In this document: piece after piece, positions 24,460 to 36,100 of the stretch | Layout of the letters: every line of letters starts with the position of its first letter | Position numbering within the stretch: the stretch's first letter is position 1 | NCBI RefSeq assembly: GCF_023278565.1 | Contig: NC_064678.1 | Location: forward strand, 930,001 to 994,000 | Length of the DNA stretch: 64,000 nt | Reading direction: 5' to 3' | Origin: Colletotrichum lupini | Taxonomy: Eukaryota > Ascomycota > Sordariomycetes > Glomerellales > Glomerellaceae | Position numbers and translations under genes: made by a program | Notes under the pieces: model-generated | Databases searched by the model: none | Seen by the model: only the letters and a program-made list of their open reading frames with translations | What the model was told of the DNA's origin: nothing

Positions 24460-27182
24460 ATAAGTAACGTTAACGCTTATAACTATTCTATAAACCTTGA
24501 ATATTAATACGCTCTAAGTAATCCTTTTACTTTTTATAAAGCTATAATAAATAATATTATTATTAATTATAAAGCTCTCGTTAATCTATTTTTCATTTAT
24601 AAAAATAATAATATAACCTAGTTATAAAGTATAATTAGCGTTATTTATAAATAACCTATTCATAAAAACGAAGAGTTTAGTTATAGTTAGATTTAATAAT
24701 ACGAATATAAGCCCTCGGTCTAAGTAATTTATTTATTATTTAATATAACGGTTTAGTATAGTATAGTTAATAAACGACGGATTTGCTTAGTATTAAGTAG
24801 TAAATAATATATTAAAAGCTATTTTTAATTAGTAAGTTAATATAATATAAATACTTTAAGCTCGCTACTTAACGAATTATTATTTAGCGTTTAATACTAA
24901 AGGGTTAACTTATTTAAGTTTTTTCCTTTAGTTTTTTTATTTAAGTACTATATTAATACCTTTTAGTAAGATAATCCTACTATTAAAAATAAGCGGCTCG
25001 TTAGTTAATAATTATTATTTTAGTTTAGTTAGTAGCTTAATATACTTAAGCTCGGTTTTTTTTTTTTAATTAAAAGTCTTATTTAATAGTTTAATAGTAT
25101 TATCGGTCTATATATTAATAATACTAAATAATCCGCTTTTTCTTATTAAGATTAGTAAGTATAGATCGAACGTAAATATTATTATTTAGAGTATTTTTAA
25201 ATAATATTTATTATATATTACTTATTAATAAGTACTAGATTTTATAAGACCGTATAGTAGCTATATAATATATAAAATAGTACCCTTAGGGTATAAATAA
25301 CGGGTTTAAGCTAGTAATTAAATAAAAACCTTATAATAAAGAAGTTAGTTTAATTATATATATATTTAAGTAATATCTCGTAGCTAAACGACGTAGCTTT
25401 CTTAGATTAGGGTCGGGGCTAGGGCGAGGATTAGTTATTAACTAGTTTTTTAAATTATTAATAACTACGTAAGGATCTCTTTCTTTTCCTTATTATTATA
25501 CCCTTATATAACTAAATAAGATTTTTTAATAAAGTTAAGTCTTAGGTTCTTAATTTTATTAATAAATCGAGACTTAAATATCCTTATATCCCTATATTTA
25601 AGGCTAAACTAAGTAAATTTAATTACCCTTCTCTTTATTAGTCCTAAAAGCATAAGTAGTATTATTTATTAAAACGAGCTTAAATAGGCCTTTTTATCCC
25701 TTACCTTCTCGCTAGACTTTAATATTTAACTATAGTAATAAATTAATAATATAAAACATATTTAGTTTATTTTAAATAGCTAATACCTCGCTTACTTACT
25801 TATTAATATAAAGTCTATAAACTTCTCGTATTACTTTCTTAACTACTTCTATACGTTAAGTAATATTTAGTAATAGTAAAAATTTATTAAAAGTATATAA
25901 AAAAGCTCTGAAGACGAGGAGTATAAGAACGAGGCTATTTAGGCTAATTATATTATTAACTACTTTAATTACGGCCTAAAGTATAACCTCTATACTTATT
26001 AATAAGTACTTATTTTAAATAATATCGTATACCCTTTTAAATATTATATAATATTTTTTAACCTTATTAATACTATTATAAGCTTTAATAAGTACTTCCT
26101 TAACTTTAATAAATATAAATTTAATAAAAGATTTAAACTTTATAATACTAAAGTTCTTATTAGTATTTATAATAATTTAGTCTAGTAGACCGAGGTAAAC
26201 GTCGATCTAATATAGTTAAAAAGCTTCCTAAGTATACTTCGTAATTATATCCGCGAGGAACCTTACTACTTAAAAAGAAATAGTAATATTAATAATATAA
26301 AGTACTAGTTAGTTAGTACCCTTATAATTTATTAAATATATTACGTTAATTACGACTTTATAATTAAAATCGTAATTATCTCATAAGGTAAATTTAAATC
26401 GGCTAGGGGTAATAGTATTAAATTAGTATTATTAATAAATCTTCGTAAGCTTCTCGAGGGCTATAATTTCTATTTTATTACTAAATTACTAAAATAGCTT
26501 TAGGAAATAAGGAACTAAAGGGTAGCTAAAGTACTAATATAAGTAATATAATTCGCCCTTTATTAAGTAATTAATAATAGCTTTCTTATTATTAAAGAGT
26601 AAAAGCTAAGGGTATCCCTATTTATAAATAATAAGTACTATAATATCTCCCTTAACTAGTAGGTTATTAATATTATTAAAGTATACTCCTAGCTTATTTA
26701 TATCCCTTAAGTAATATAAAAAAGGAGTATTAGTTAGTAAAATATAAAAAGTAATATTACTAAATAGGGTATTAATAACTATAAATCCTAATAACTTCAT
26801 AGGTTTATTATTACTAAATTAAATACTTACCTCGTTAGTTTTAACAATATTAAAAATAATTTCGGGTTATTATTATTATAATATAAAGAGTTAAGGGTAG
26901 CCCGTAGTTAAGAATTCCGTAGCGCCGGTATTAAGTATAATATTTTAAAAGTCCTTTAATAAGTACCTCTTATTTAATAAAAAAGAGGTCGCTAGTTCTA
27001 TAAGCTTAGTTAACTCGTTAATAAAAGTAATATTAATAAGGCTATGCTCTATTACCTAAGTAATAAGGATATTTATAAGGGTTTTATTACTAATAATAAT
27101 TATAAAGTATATTATTAAGATCTAGACTTCGTCCTCGTAGTTATCTTTATAATTAAAGTCGAGGCTATTAAAATATTAAATT

Positions 27183-27214
<32 letters not shown>

Positions 27215-29880
27215 AGGGGCGGTTCTTTTATAAAAAGCGAGGAACTATAGGTATAAGCTTAGTATAGATCTCTTATTTTTTTTATTATTATTTTTTTACT
27301 TTTTATATACTTAACGTCGCTCTTTTTCTAAGTACTTAGTTAATTAATAGCTAGTTTTATAATAGATAAAATACTTTTTACTAGTAATACCGTAGCTATA
27401 TTAATTCTACTTATTAAATCGGGTCTTTTTACTAGAGCTATTATAAATACGGTCGGTTTAATAAGTAGTATGGACCTCTTTATTATAAGTACTATTTTAG
27501 AAATATTATTATTACTTATTACGGTTATGCTCTCTTTTTATAATATTAATTAAAATACTAAGCTAGTAGTAGATATTAGTAAATATAAGTACTAGGTTAA
27601 GTATAGTAAGTTTATATTTTAATATACTACTTACGTAATAAAAGAGTTAGTTATTTATATTAAAAATAGATTTTTAAGTAGCTAGTACCTCGTAAAAGTT
27701 TATAATATAGTTAATTAATACTTATAAAATTTATTAGTTCAACTTACTTAAGTTTTTATAAATTATAAAGTATTAATAGAGGTTATAGAGCTTAGCGAGG
27801 TAGTTTTAATAGCTTATAAGTAGCTCGAAGTATTTTTAAGTCCTTTAGTATATTATATTAAAACTAAGTAAGTTAGAAGTATTACTAAGTTAATTAAAAT
27901 AAAAAGTTAACGCCCTTTTTTTAAGTATATTTAAGAAAGTATTAGAATAGTATTATTTACTAATTCTTACCCGTTAGTATAATATTTTAAAAATCCGAAG
28001 CTTTTTATTAAAAATATTATACTTCTCGCTACTATACTTATTCTTATTATTATAGAGCTTAGTAAAATTAATTAATTAGCGGGTATTAAGTATAATTTCT
28101 TTTTTAGTTTTTATATCGAAGTATAATATTTAACGGGATAGATTTCGTTATTAAGTAATAATAACTTTATTTTTTAATTCTTTTTCTTCTTCTTCTTAAA
28201 AAAGTAATAAGTTAGTTAGTTAATAATAAGGCTAAAATTAGAATTTTAATTATTAAAATTAAGTAAGTTAGGGTTATATAGATTCCCTTATTATCTTTTT
28301 AACTTATTAAATGAAATTGTTAGTATTTATTAGCTACGGGAGTAGTAAGTAAAAGAAGTAAGGATTATAATATAATATATTAAAATATTTAATACGGCTA
28401 TAATAAGCTACGATCTTTTTAAAAGTCTAAATAGGGAAGTATTAAGTATTAAGGGCACTAGCGATCTTTTTTATTATTTAACTACGATCTTTAATTATTA
28501 AATTAATACCGTTATTTATAAAAAAGTTTCTTAACTTCTTAAGAATTGCACTTTTTATTTTTAAAAAGTCCCCTACTTCTTAATTTTAAAAGTTAGTTTT
28601 AAAGTCTTTTTATAGCTCCTTACTTATTAAGCTATCTCGATAATAATATTTTATTATATAGAAAATAAAAGTATTAAGCTTTTTATTATTTATAAAAATA
28701 AGTATAATATTAAATAAGCCTTATTAAGTTAAGTTAACGTAGTCCTATTAGTAAATTAGAATTAGGTATAGTTTTATAATTTAAGAGTATAAGTAGGCTA
28801 GAAGTAATATTAACTAATCGTTAGACCCTTTTTACTTATTACTAGGGCTAGTAGTTATTATAATATATTTATAAAGTAAGTTATATAATAAAGAATTACT
28901 ATAAAAAGTAATTATTATATTATAATTATAATATAACGTTAGTTAGGTTAAAAGGAGTAATAGGTTAGTTATAGCGATCGTTTTAATAATAATAAGCAGG
29001 CTACTATTATTAATTAAAAAATTCTACTCTTTTAATAAAGTATATAAATAGAAGGTTATTAAAATTAGTAAAAGGTTATAAAAAAGGAAAAAAAGCCTTT
29101 TATAACCGTACTTCTAGTAATAAATAAAGGATTCCGTTAGTTATTAATTAGTAATTTCTTTTAATACTTTTCGTACTTTATTTTTATTAATCTAGTTTTA
29201 GAGCTTCTATTAGGTTAAAAAGAAGTAGATTTATTAATAATATAAAATAGATCCTTATTACTATTATTATTAAGATCTTTTTTTTTTAATATTTTAAAAC
29301 ACTTTACTATTAATAAGAGATTTATTATTAACGTATTTATAATTCTAAAAGTCTTATTATTACTAAGCGTTAGTACGCTAGCGATCGTTAGATTAATCTC
29401 TTAATAATTAATCTCCTCTTACTTATTATTAGTTTAAAATAGCGCTTAGTTATAATATATTTAAAATAAATTCCTCTATAAGCAGCTTAATTAAAAGGAA
29501 GTTAGTAATAATAATAAAACTAATAAAGATAATATTAATAATAGAGGCGAGGTTAATAATAATAATAAAATAGTTAATCTTTTTATAATAATAGTCTTAA
29601 TAAAAAAGATCGTACGTAATAAAGCGCGTCCTTAATAGCCTATAATTAGTTAATTAGTTATTAATTAGTAATAATAAAAGAGAGTTAAGGTAATATAAAC
29701 TAAGCTACTTATTATTAATTAAATAAATAGAACTAAGTTAATAAGTTAAAATAGCTAGTAAAATAAGTCGAGGCTATCTTTTTTATAATTATATCCTTAT
29801 TAACTTATAATAGAAATATATATATAATTTAATTACTAATTAGTATTAATATATACGTAAGTAGGTTAGACCTTTTGGTT
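24460..29880 (-). mobile_element. 5' part of a further Ty1/Copia element (copy D), strongly RIP-mutated
   Basis: AT-rich throughout. At the left edge (about 24480-24780) the sequence parallels the RT segment of copy A around 12900-13150. Moving right, integrase-like and then protease-like sequence follows, then about 3 kb of gag-like region. The best-preserved piece is a minus-strand frame at 26618-26800 containing TFYILL/TNTPFLYYL and KLGVYFNN-type motifs, homologous to 36871-37116 in the complete Copia. No LTR of the copy A/B family was found at its right end, so the 5' end is undefined; 29880 is where normal composition resumes. Confidence 0.55.
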
Positions 29881-30138
29881 ATAACTAGGTCAATAGGTTA
29901 GTATAGGTTTATTACGTCTATATAGGAGGGGAAGATCGTAGGCAGAGCCCGCGGTCCCTTAGTAGGTATAGGTAGGTAGAAGGGTCCGTCTGCACGGGTC
30001 CAGACTGCCTACCTACCACCCCTACCTAACTACCTAATAGGGCCCCTTTTCTGCCTCGTAATCCAACAATATCTTTCTGAACTTCGGACATCTATACAGT
30101 GGAAAAACTCTAGTAGAAGATCAGTCACTCTTGTCACG
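29881..30138. other. TE/gene boundary and hydrolase promoter region
   Basis: Composition shifts from RIPped to normal within about 60 bp. Contains an imperfect palindrome: GGTAGGTAG at 29971-29979 facing CTACCTACC at 30009-30017, with GTCTG and CAGAC pairing inside. The hydrolase start follows in the context TCACGATGG. Confidence 0.4.
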
Positions 30139-31962
30139 ATGGTGTCTTCTCTCCTCTTGGCCAGATCTTTGTTTGGCCTCAGTCAAGCGGTCACTCTCCC
30201 CTTGGCTACAAGAAGCACAAATTCCACCAAAGCCTTTAGCTGGGTCGACACAAAACCAACGAGAGACCTGCAATACTACGACTGTGGTGATGGCTTTCAA
30301 TGCGCGCGACTCGAAGTCCCACTCGACTGGTCAAATCCAACGAAGAACAGCACTGCTTCCATTGGCATCCTCAAGCTCCCGGCCACAGTTCCGAATGACG
30401 GCCCGTCCTTCGCTGGCAGTATTCTTATCAACCCCGGCGGTCCAAGCGGTTCTGGCACCGGTTTTGCTTACTCCTTTGGACCCACCTTGCAAAAGGTCCT
30501 TGGTCAAGACCGCAACTATGAGATCATTTCATTTGATCCTCGTGGTGTCAACACAAGTACGCCTCGCGCCGACTGCTTCAAGGGAGACCAGTTCGCCCGC
30601 AGGCTTTCCCAGGAGCGCGACTCCATTCTACCCCCGATTGATGACGCTCTTGGCTATCATTGGGCCGACGCCAATGCTCAGAGTGCTCTTTGTGAAGAGA
30701 ATGGCGTTGATAGTATCTGGGGTCACATGAACACCGCGTCCGTTGCCTGTGATATGGTGGAGATCATTGACCGCATCGACGACCTGCGCTGGAAGGAGTC
30801 GGGAAGGGTCAAACCAAAGGATGCTGAGGCAGCCCGCCTGCAGTACATTGGGATTTCATACGGGACCTACCTGGGCAAGACCTCTGCGTCAATGTTTCCT
30901 GAGCGCATTGGCAGGATTTGGATTGATGCTGTCGTTGACGGCGACGACTGGGCTGCTGGTGTAAGTTTATCTCACCTCTTGAGTGTATCCCCATGTTAAT
31001 CAATCTCATAGACCTTCCGAAACAATATCAACGACGTGGAGAAGATCGTTGATCAATTCTACGCTGTTTGCTTTGAATCCAAGGAAGACTGTCCCCTTTT
31101 CCAGTCATCTGACAAGTCCGGCTCAGATGTCAAAGCCCGTGTCGCCGACTTTCTCGATGAGATGGATACCAGCCCCGTCTCCTTCGCCTACAACGACCGC
31201 CCGGGTGTTCTCACATCCCCAGTCATCCGCCAGGCAATCTTCTCAGCCATGTACACTCCCTTGGTCTCGTTCGAGCCACTTGCTCTGGGCCTCAGCGCAC
31301 TTCTGAAGGGCAACTCATCTATTCTCGCAAACTTCCTAACCCCCGAGTCCATCAAGCTTGTCTGCGACTTGGAGAACGATGAGCTTCCTCAGTACAATTG
31401 GGACTCCGATGTCTTATCTAGCGTTCTATGCACAGACATCGTGGATGACGTGGTTAATCGCAATATCTCCTTCTACGAAAACTTGCTTAAGGAGTTGAAG
31501 AACCAATCCGAGACGACTGGAACTGCTGTAACCGGAGCAGTCCCAATCTCCTGTGCCGGGCGTAAGATGCGCCCGCCGTACGCGTTCACGGGACCTTTCA
31601 CAAGCCCTGCCGCCAACGCCAACGACTCCAAGGCTCCCGCTGCACCGCTCTTGATCACCTCTAGCCGTTACGATCCAATCACTCCTCTCAGAAACGCCCT
31701 GCACGTTCAGAAGGGACATCCTGGCTCGGCTGTGGTGATTCAAGAGACTTCCGGACATGGCGCGACATCTAACCCAAGCGCTTGTCTTGTCAAGATCGTT
31801 AGGGACTACTTTTACGAGGGCAAGCTGCCTGAGAGTGGTACTGTCTGTGAGTCGGCATGTAAGCCAACCATTCCGGCTGATAAGGAGAACTGCACCTCTA
31901 TTCTTAACTCCAGAGATGTGGAGTATATGTTGCCTCCATTGGGAGAGTTCCACTGGTTCTAG
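30139..31962 (+). CDS. Secreted alpha/beta hydrolase with TAP-like C-terminal domain
   Basis: Two exons, 30139-30960 and 31012-31962, with a 51-nt GTAAGT...ATAG intron at phase 0; 590 aa, normal for the family. Residues 1 to about 20 form a signal peptide (MVSSLLLARSLFGLSQAVTL). NPGGPSGSG (about residue 110) is the oxyanion-hole loop. YIGISYGTYLG contains the G-x-S-x-G nucleophile. The C-terminal region holds the acid in SRYDPITP and the catalytic His in SGHGAT followed by a conserved Cys, as in tripeptidyl-aminopeptidase-like hydrolases (S33 type). It probably acts outside the cell or in the secretory path on peptides or small esters; the substrate is unknown. It stands alone between two RIPped retrotransposon blocks yet shows no RIP-type stops. 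Confidence 0.88.
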
Positions 31963-32289
31963 TCGACACATTCCGAGTGTTCTTTCCAACATTAGTAATT
32001 AGTTAAATATGATCGCAACTCTAATTTTCTTTTTGATAATCATTTTTGTATAAACATGCAGCTAAGTCTTTTGCCATCTATTGACTCTCATCACTTATGC
32101 CTCATAAGGGAAGTATCAAGCGAACGGGGTCTCCAAACCTCGGGCTCTCTGGCTTAGTGGTTGATATGGACCACTCTACTCGGGACGTAGAATTCCCACA
32201 TGTGTCTATCGAGACGGGCTTCGATTGCAAGCAATTCTTTGGCATTCTTGACAGTTCAGATACACTCAAATACACTTTTCCACCTAAAT
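31963..32289. other. Hydrolase 3' flank
   Basis: Normal composition; 3' untranslated region of the hydrolase, then the tail of the minus-strand pseudogene fragment to the right. No separate gene. Confidence 0.35.
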
Positions 32290-32895
32290 AGATGTAGATA
32301 TGTGAATGTGGACAGTTGAGCTGAGGCTGATATCGAATTCGAGTGGACTCCTCAAATACATGGTCGAGTCGATTGCAACCTCCGCGATCAAGCTGGCGTT
32401 CCATGATTGCATCTTCATCGTCTGAGGTTCCCTCAACCATATTTCCTTGGAATGCTAGGTTTTGTAGTACAACAGACACCTCATCCTGCAGTTGTGGAAT
32501 CAGTTGTGGAATCAGTTGTGGACTGAGCATCTCACAATTCCGGACTGTAGAGAAGCGCTCCAGGCCACGTGTCACCAGCGCCTCGCAGAAACAATCATAC
32601 GCGGGCGAGAGAGGCTCTAGATCAGGCTCGCGTCAGTAAAAGCCACAGATGAGGGAATAACAGTGAAAGTACCTTCACTAACATCAAAAACATTTGATCT
32701 TGACAGATCTTGGTAGACAAGCTTGAAAAATGTGTATAGGGGTTGGTACAACTGACAATAGCTGAAGGATTACGAAGAATCATGCGGTAGTGGTCCGGAT
32801 CTCACAGTGGATGCAACTCAGCTTTTCGATTTGCCAAGGTTATAGGTACTTATTAAGAAAGCGCAGCATATCGGCATTCGTCGTCGTCGTTAGTA
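32290..32895 (-). pseudogene. C-terminal part of an F-box-like gene, severed by Copia copy B
   Basis: Reading the minus strand leftward from the TE edge, the frame that ends at the right edge of the transposon (see 40306-40825) continues directly after removing the element and one copy of the 5-bp duplication. It runs through a KYL-stop-PWQIEKLSCIH segment, where the TAA (32842-32840) fits a CAA-to-TAA change. Further coding-like pieces follow: PLYTFFKLVYQDLS, then EPLSPAYDCFCEALVTRGLERF and a frame open to about 32290. The stretch with three QLIP-type repeats (12-bp units at about 32490-32525) lies here. The W-x-I/E-E/K-L-x-C-I pattern is common in large fungal families with N-terminal F-box-like regions. 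Exact introns are unresolved. Confidence 0.55.
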
Positions 32896-32900
32896 GTAGA

Positions 32901-33106
32901 TGTCGGATTAGAAGTCTAATTCGACCGCGGCATATAGCCAACTGCGCAGGGGCTAATTAGGGGGCCCTATTTAGGATTATCGTAGCTAGCCTAACCTATA
33001 GTTAGAACCTCCTTTTTATACCTACTACGTAAATATTTATATAATTTAATTAATCTCTTTATTAAATATAGTTCGAACTAAATACTCTATAATAAGAATA
33101 CTAATA
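32901..33106 (+). repeat. 5' LTR of Copia copy B
   Basis: 206 bp, directly repeated at 40100-40305. It keeps several CA dinucleotides (for example GGCATATAG, CCAACTGCGCAG) that are TA in the right LTR, so it escaped part of the RIP damage. It directly follows the duplicated GTAGA. Confidence 0.88.
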
Positions 33107-36100
33107 CTAATTAGTAATTAAATTTTATTATTATAAATTAGTAAAGTATCTCGCTATATAAAAAAAAAACTTCTTAATACCGTATAAGATAGGAGATTCG
33201 TATTAATTAATTTTATAAAAAAAAAAAAAAGGGGTAATTTTTAAATATTATACGGAATTAAGTAATCGTAGCTTTTTATTATTTATAAGAGGTCGACGTT
33301 TATTATATTAAACTACGTTAATTAATAAGACTACTTAAATAACTAGCTTTTAATTATTATTTTAAATAGCTTTCTTATTAAATAACTTTTTTATAACTAG
33401 TTTATAATTAAAAGTTAACCGGTCGAATTAGTAAAAAGAAATACTTACGAAGTAACTATTTATTTAATTAATTAGTATAACGGACGAGCTTATTAATATA
33501 ATATAAAAAAGTACTATATAATTAAAAACAAAAAGGATCTCTTAATATAAATATTTTTAATAAGTATAATAAGAATATATATAAAAATTATAAAATTAAG
33601 AAATTTATAGTATATAAAAAGGTTTAATATTATAAGGATTTTATAAATACGACTTCAAAGCTTATAATTTAAATAATCTCCTTAAAGCCCCCTTAGTTAC
33701 CCCCTAAATATTACTTAAGAATATAATATAAAGAACGGTTTAACGAGAGAGGAGGGAATTTAGAGGTCCTAATAATATCGAGTTAAGAATATTATAAATC
33801 TTAAAAATTAATTTAAAAAAAAGGCGGCTATCTTAAAATAGTTTTATAACCTCTTATTATAATTATTATTAGCTTAAAAAAAGGCTAAAAAAATATAGCT
33901 CTAAAAAAAAAAAAGAATCTTTTAAAAAGCCGCTAAAGAGCTTTTTTTATATTAGCTCCCGGTACGAAATTACTAATTTCAAAATATTAACTAAGTAATA
34001 AAAAGGATTATTAATAAGTAATAATTACTTAATTATAATTAAGTTACGAAAAAAACTATTTAAAAAATATAAAATAGGGTATAGAGAAGTAATAAAAAAA
34101 AAGATTTTTAAACTATTTAGCCCTATTAAATATAAGTAATAAGGGGGTATTTTTAATAAGTCCTTAATATTTATAATTTTATAAAAAAGAGGGCTTAACT
34201 TTATTAATTATACTTAATAACCTATACGGCTCTTTTACGAACCGCTTAGTATTTATTTTTAACTATTTATATAGAATATTATTTTAAAAAAAATAAGTTA
34301 AAAAAAAAGCTATTTAAAAATTATAGAGAGTACGAGGCTTAAAAAGCTAAAAGTATATAGAATAGTAAAAAATCGGTTATTAATAAAGATCCCGAGACTA
34401 ATTATTATATCTTTTTATAGTAATATAAACGTTTATTATTATTATTAAGAAAAGGAATTATTAAAACTAACCTTTTTTATATTAAATAAAAAAGAGGATT
34501 TTAATAAGTACAATAGTTAGCGATTTAAAAAAGTAATAGTAATTATTAAAAATAGTAAAAACGAGAGTAATAATAAAATAGTAAGAGAAAATAAGAATTT
34601 TTTAAACTTTAATAGATTTATTGAATAATAAAAGTACGGATTTATTATAATTAGCGCGCGGATTAAATATATCCTTATTAAAATTAAATATATTAATAAT
34701 TATTAATATAAATATAAGCTAGAGTACGACCCTTAGTAAATTAGGGTAAAGAAAGAGAAAGAAGAACCCGATCTTAAATAAAATCCTAATCCCTTATAAG
34801 TAAGTAAATATTAACTTAGATTATTAAGGGATATAAATATATAAAATTACGAATTAGCTTAATAATAAGTAAATTAATATAATATTAATTTATTTAACTA
34901 AGGTTTATAAAAAAAAGGGGCTATAAGAGTAATTCTTATTTTATAAAATCGTAAACGACCTTAGTTATTAGCTAAATAAATAGTTTATAAGTATAAGCTT
35001 AGGAATTATAAAAGTAATTAATAAATTTTTTCATATATAAGGGGTATTATTAGTATAATTATAGTTACGAGAACTATATAAAATCTTAATAGCGATAATT
35101 ATAGAGGAGGAATTCGTATTATAAAACTAGGTATAAGTCGATAGGGCGTATAATTACTTTAATAAATTTAAAAAAAGAGTAAACGACGTAGATTTCCTCC
35201 CTATAATTATTAATAATAATCTATAATTATAAAAGGATATATAGAGGTAAAATATAGTGCTAGAAGTATAATAATTAACGATTTTATTTATTTTAATTTA
35301 TAGCTCGTTATTATTATTAATATAAAATTCGGTACTAATTAGCTAATATAAAAAGAAATAAACGACCCGAAGTTATTAATAATATATAATAATATAAGAA
35401 TCGTATATAAATACTAAAAATATAATACTAAATACGAAGTAATTTATAAACTTCAAAAAGATCTTTTTAAAAAAGAAACTATACTCTAGGGGGAAGTATA
35501 AGGTTTTATAAAAAACTTTAATAATATTTTACGATTATTATAAAAAGGTCGGGATTAGGGAATATTAATACTATTTAGTAATTAATATCGTTTTTATAAA
35601 TAAAGCCTCTAATTATTATTATAAAGTAGTACGTAATTTCGATTAAAACGACTTTTTTAGTATTATTAATATAATCCGAAGCTATTTCGAGACTTATAAT
35701 AAAAACTTAGAGCTCTTATTTAAACTATAAGTAATTTCTTTTATATTTATAGTTAGGATAATAAAGAGTAAATTATAAATAAAGATTTTTAAAGAGCTTA
35801 TTAATTAAATCGATAAGCTAGTAAAAACTTAGTTAAATAAGGGAACTAATAAGCAGAAAGTTAAATATTTTTATATTATAATTTAATATATATTAAAAAT
35901 AAAAATAACCTTATATTAAGTATTTAAAAACTACGAGACGCTCTATTTAAAGCTAAGATTAAGTTTTAATATTAAAATAAAAATACTATACTAAACCTAT
36001 TTCTAAGCGTACGACGGCCCTTATTAATAATATTAAGTCGATCGGAAATAGAATAAAAAAAGAAAAGAGGCTAAATATAATAATTATTAATAAAGAGGCT

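Noticed and set aside
8166..29880. AT-rich tract as mitochondrial DNA or a centromere
   Set aside because: It resolves into elements with LTRs/TIRs, TSDs and RIPped transposase or pol remnants; no mitochondrial genes are seen. A centromeric role cannot be judged from sequence.
30131..30730. 199-codon plus frame
   Set aside because: Out-of-frame shadow of the alpha/beta hydrolase, whose own frame holds the catalytic motifs.
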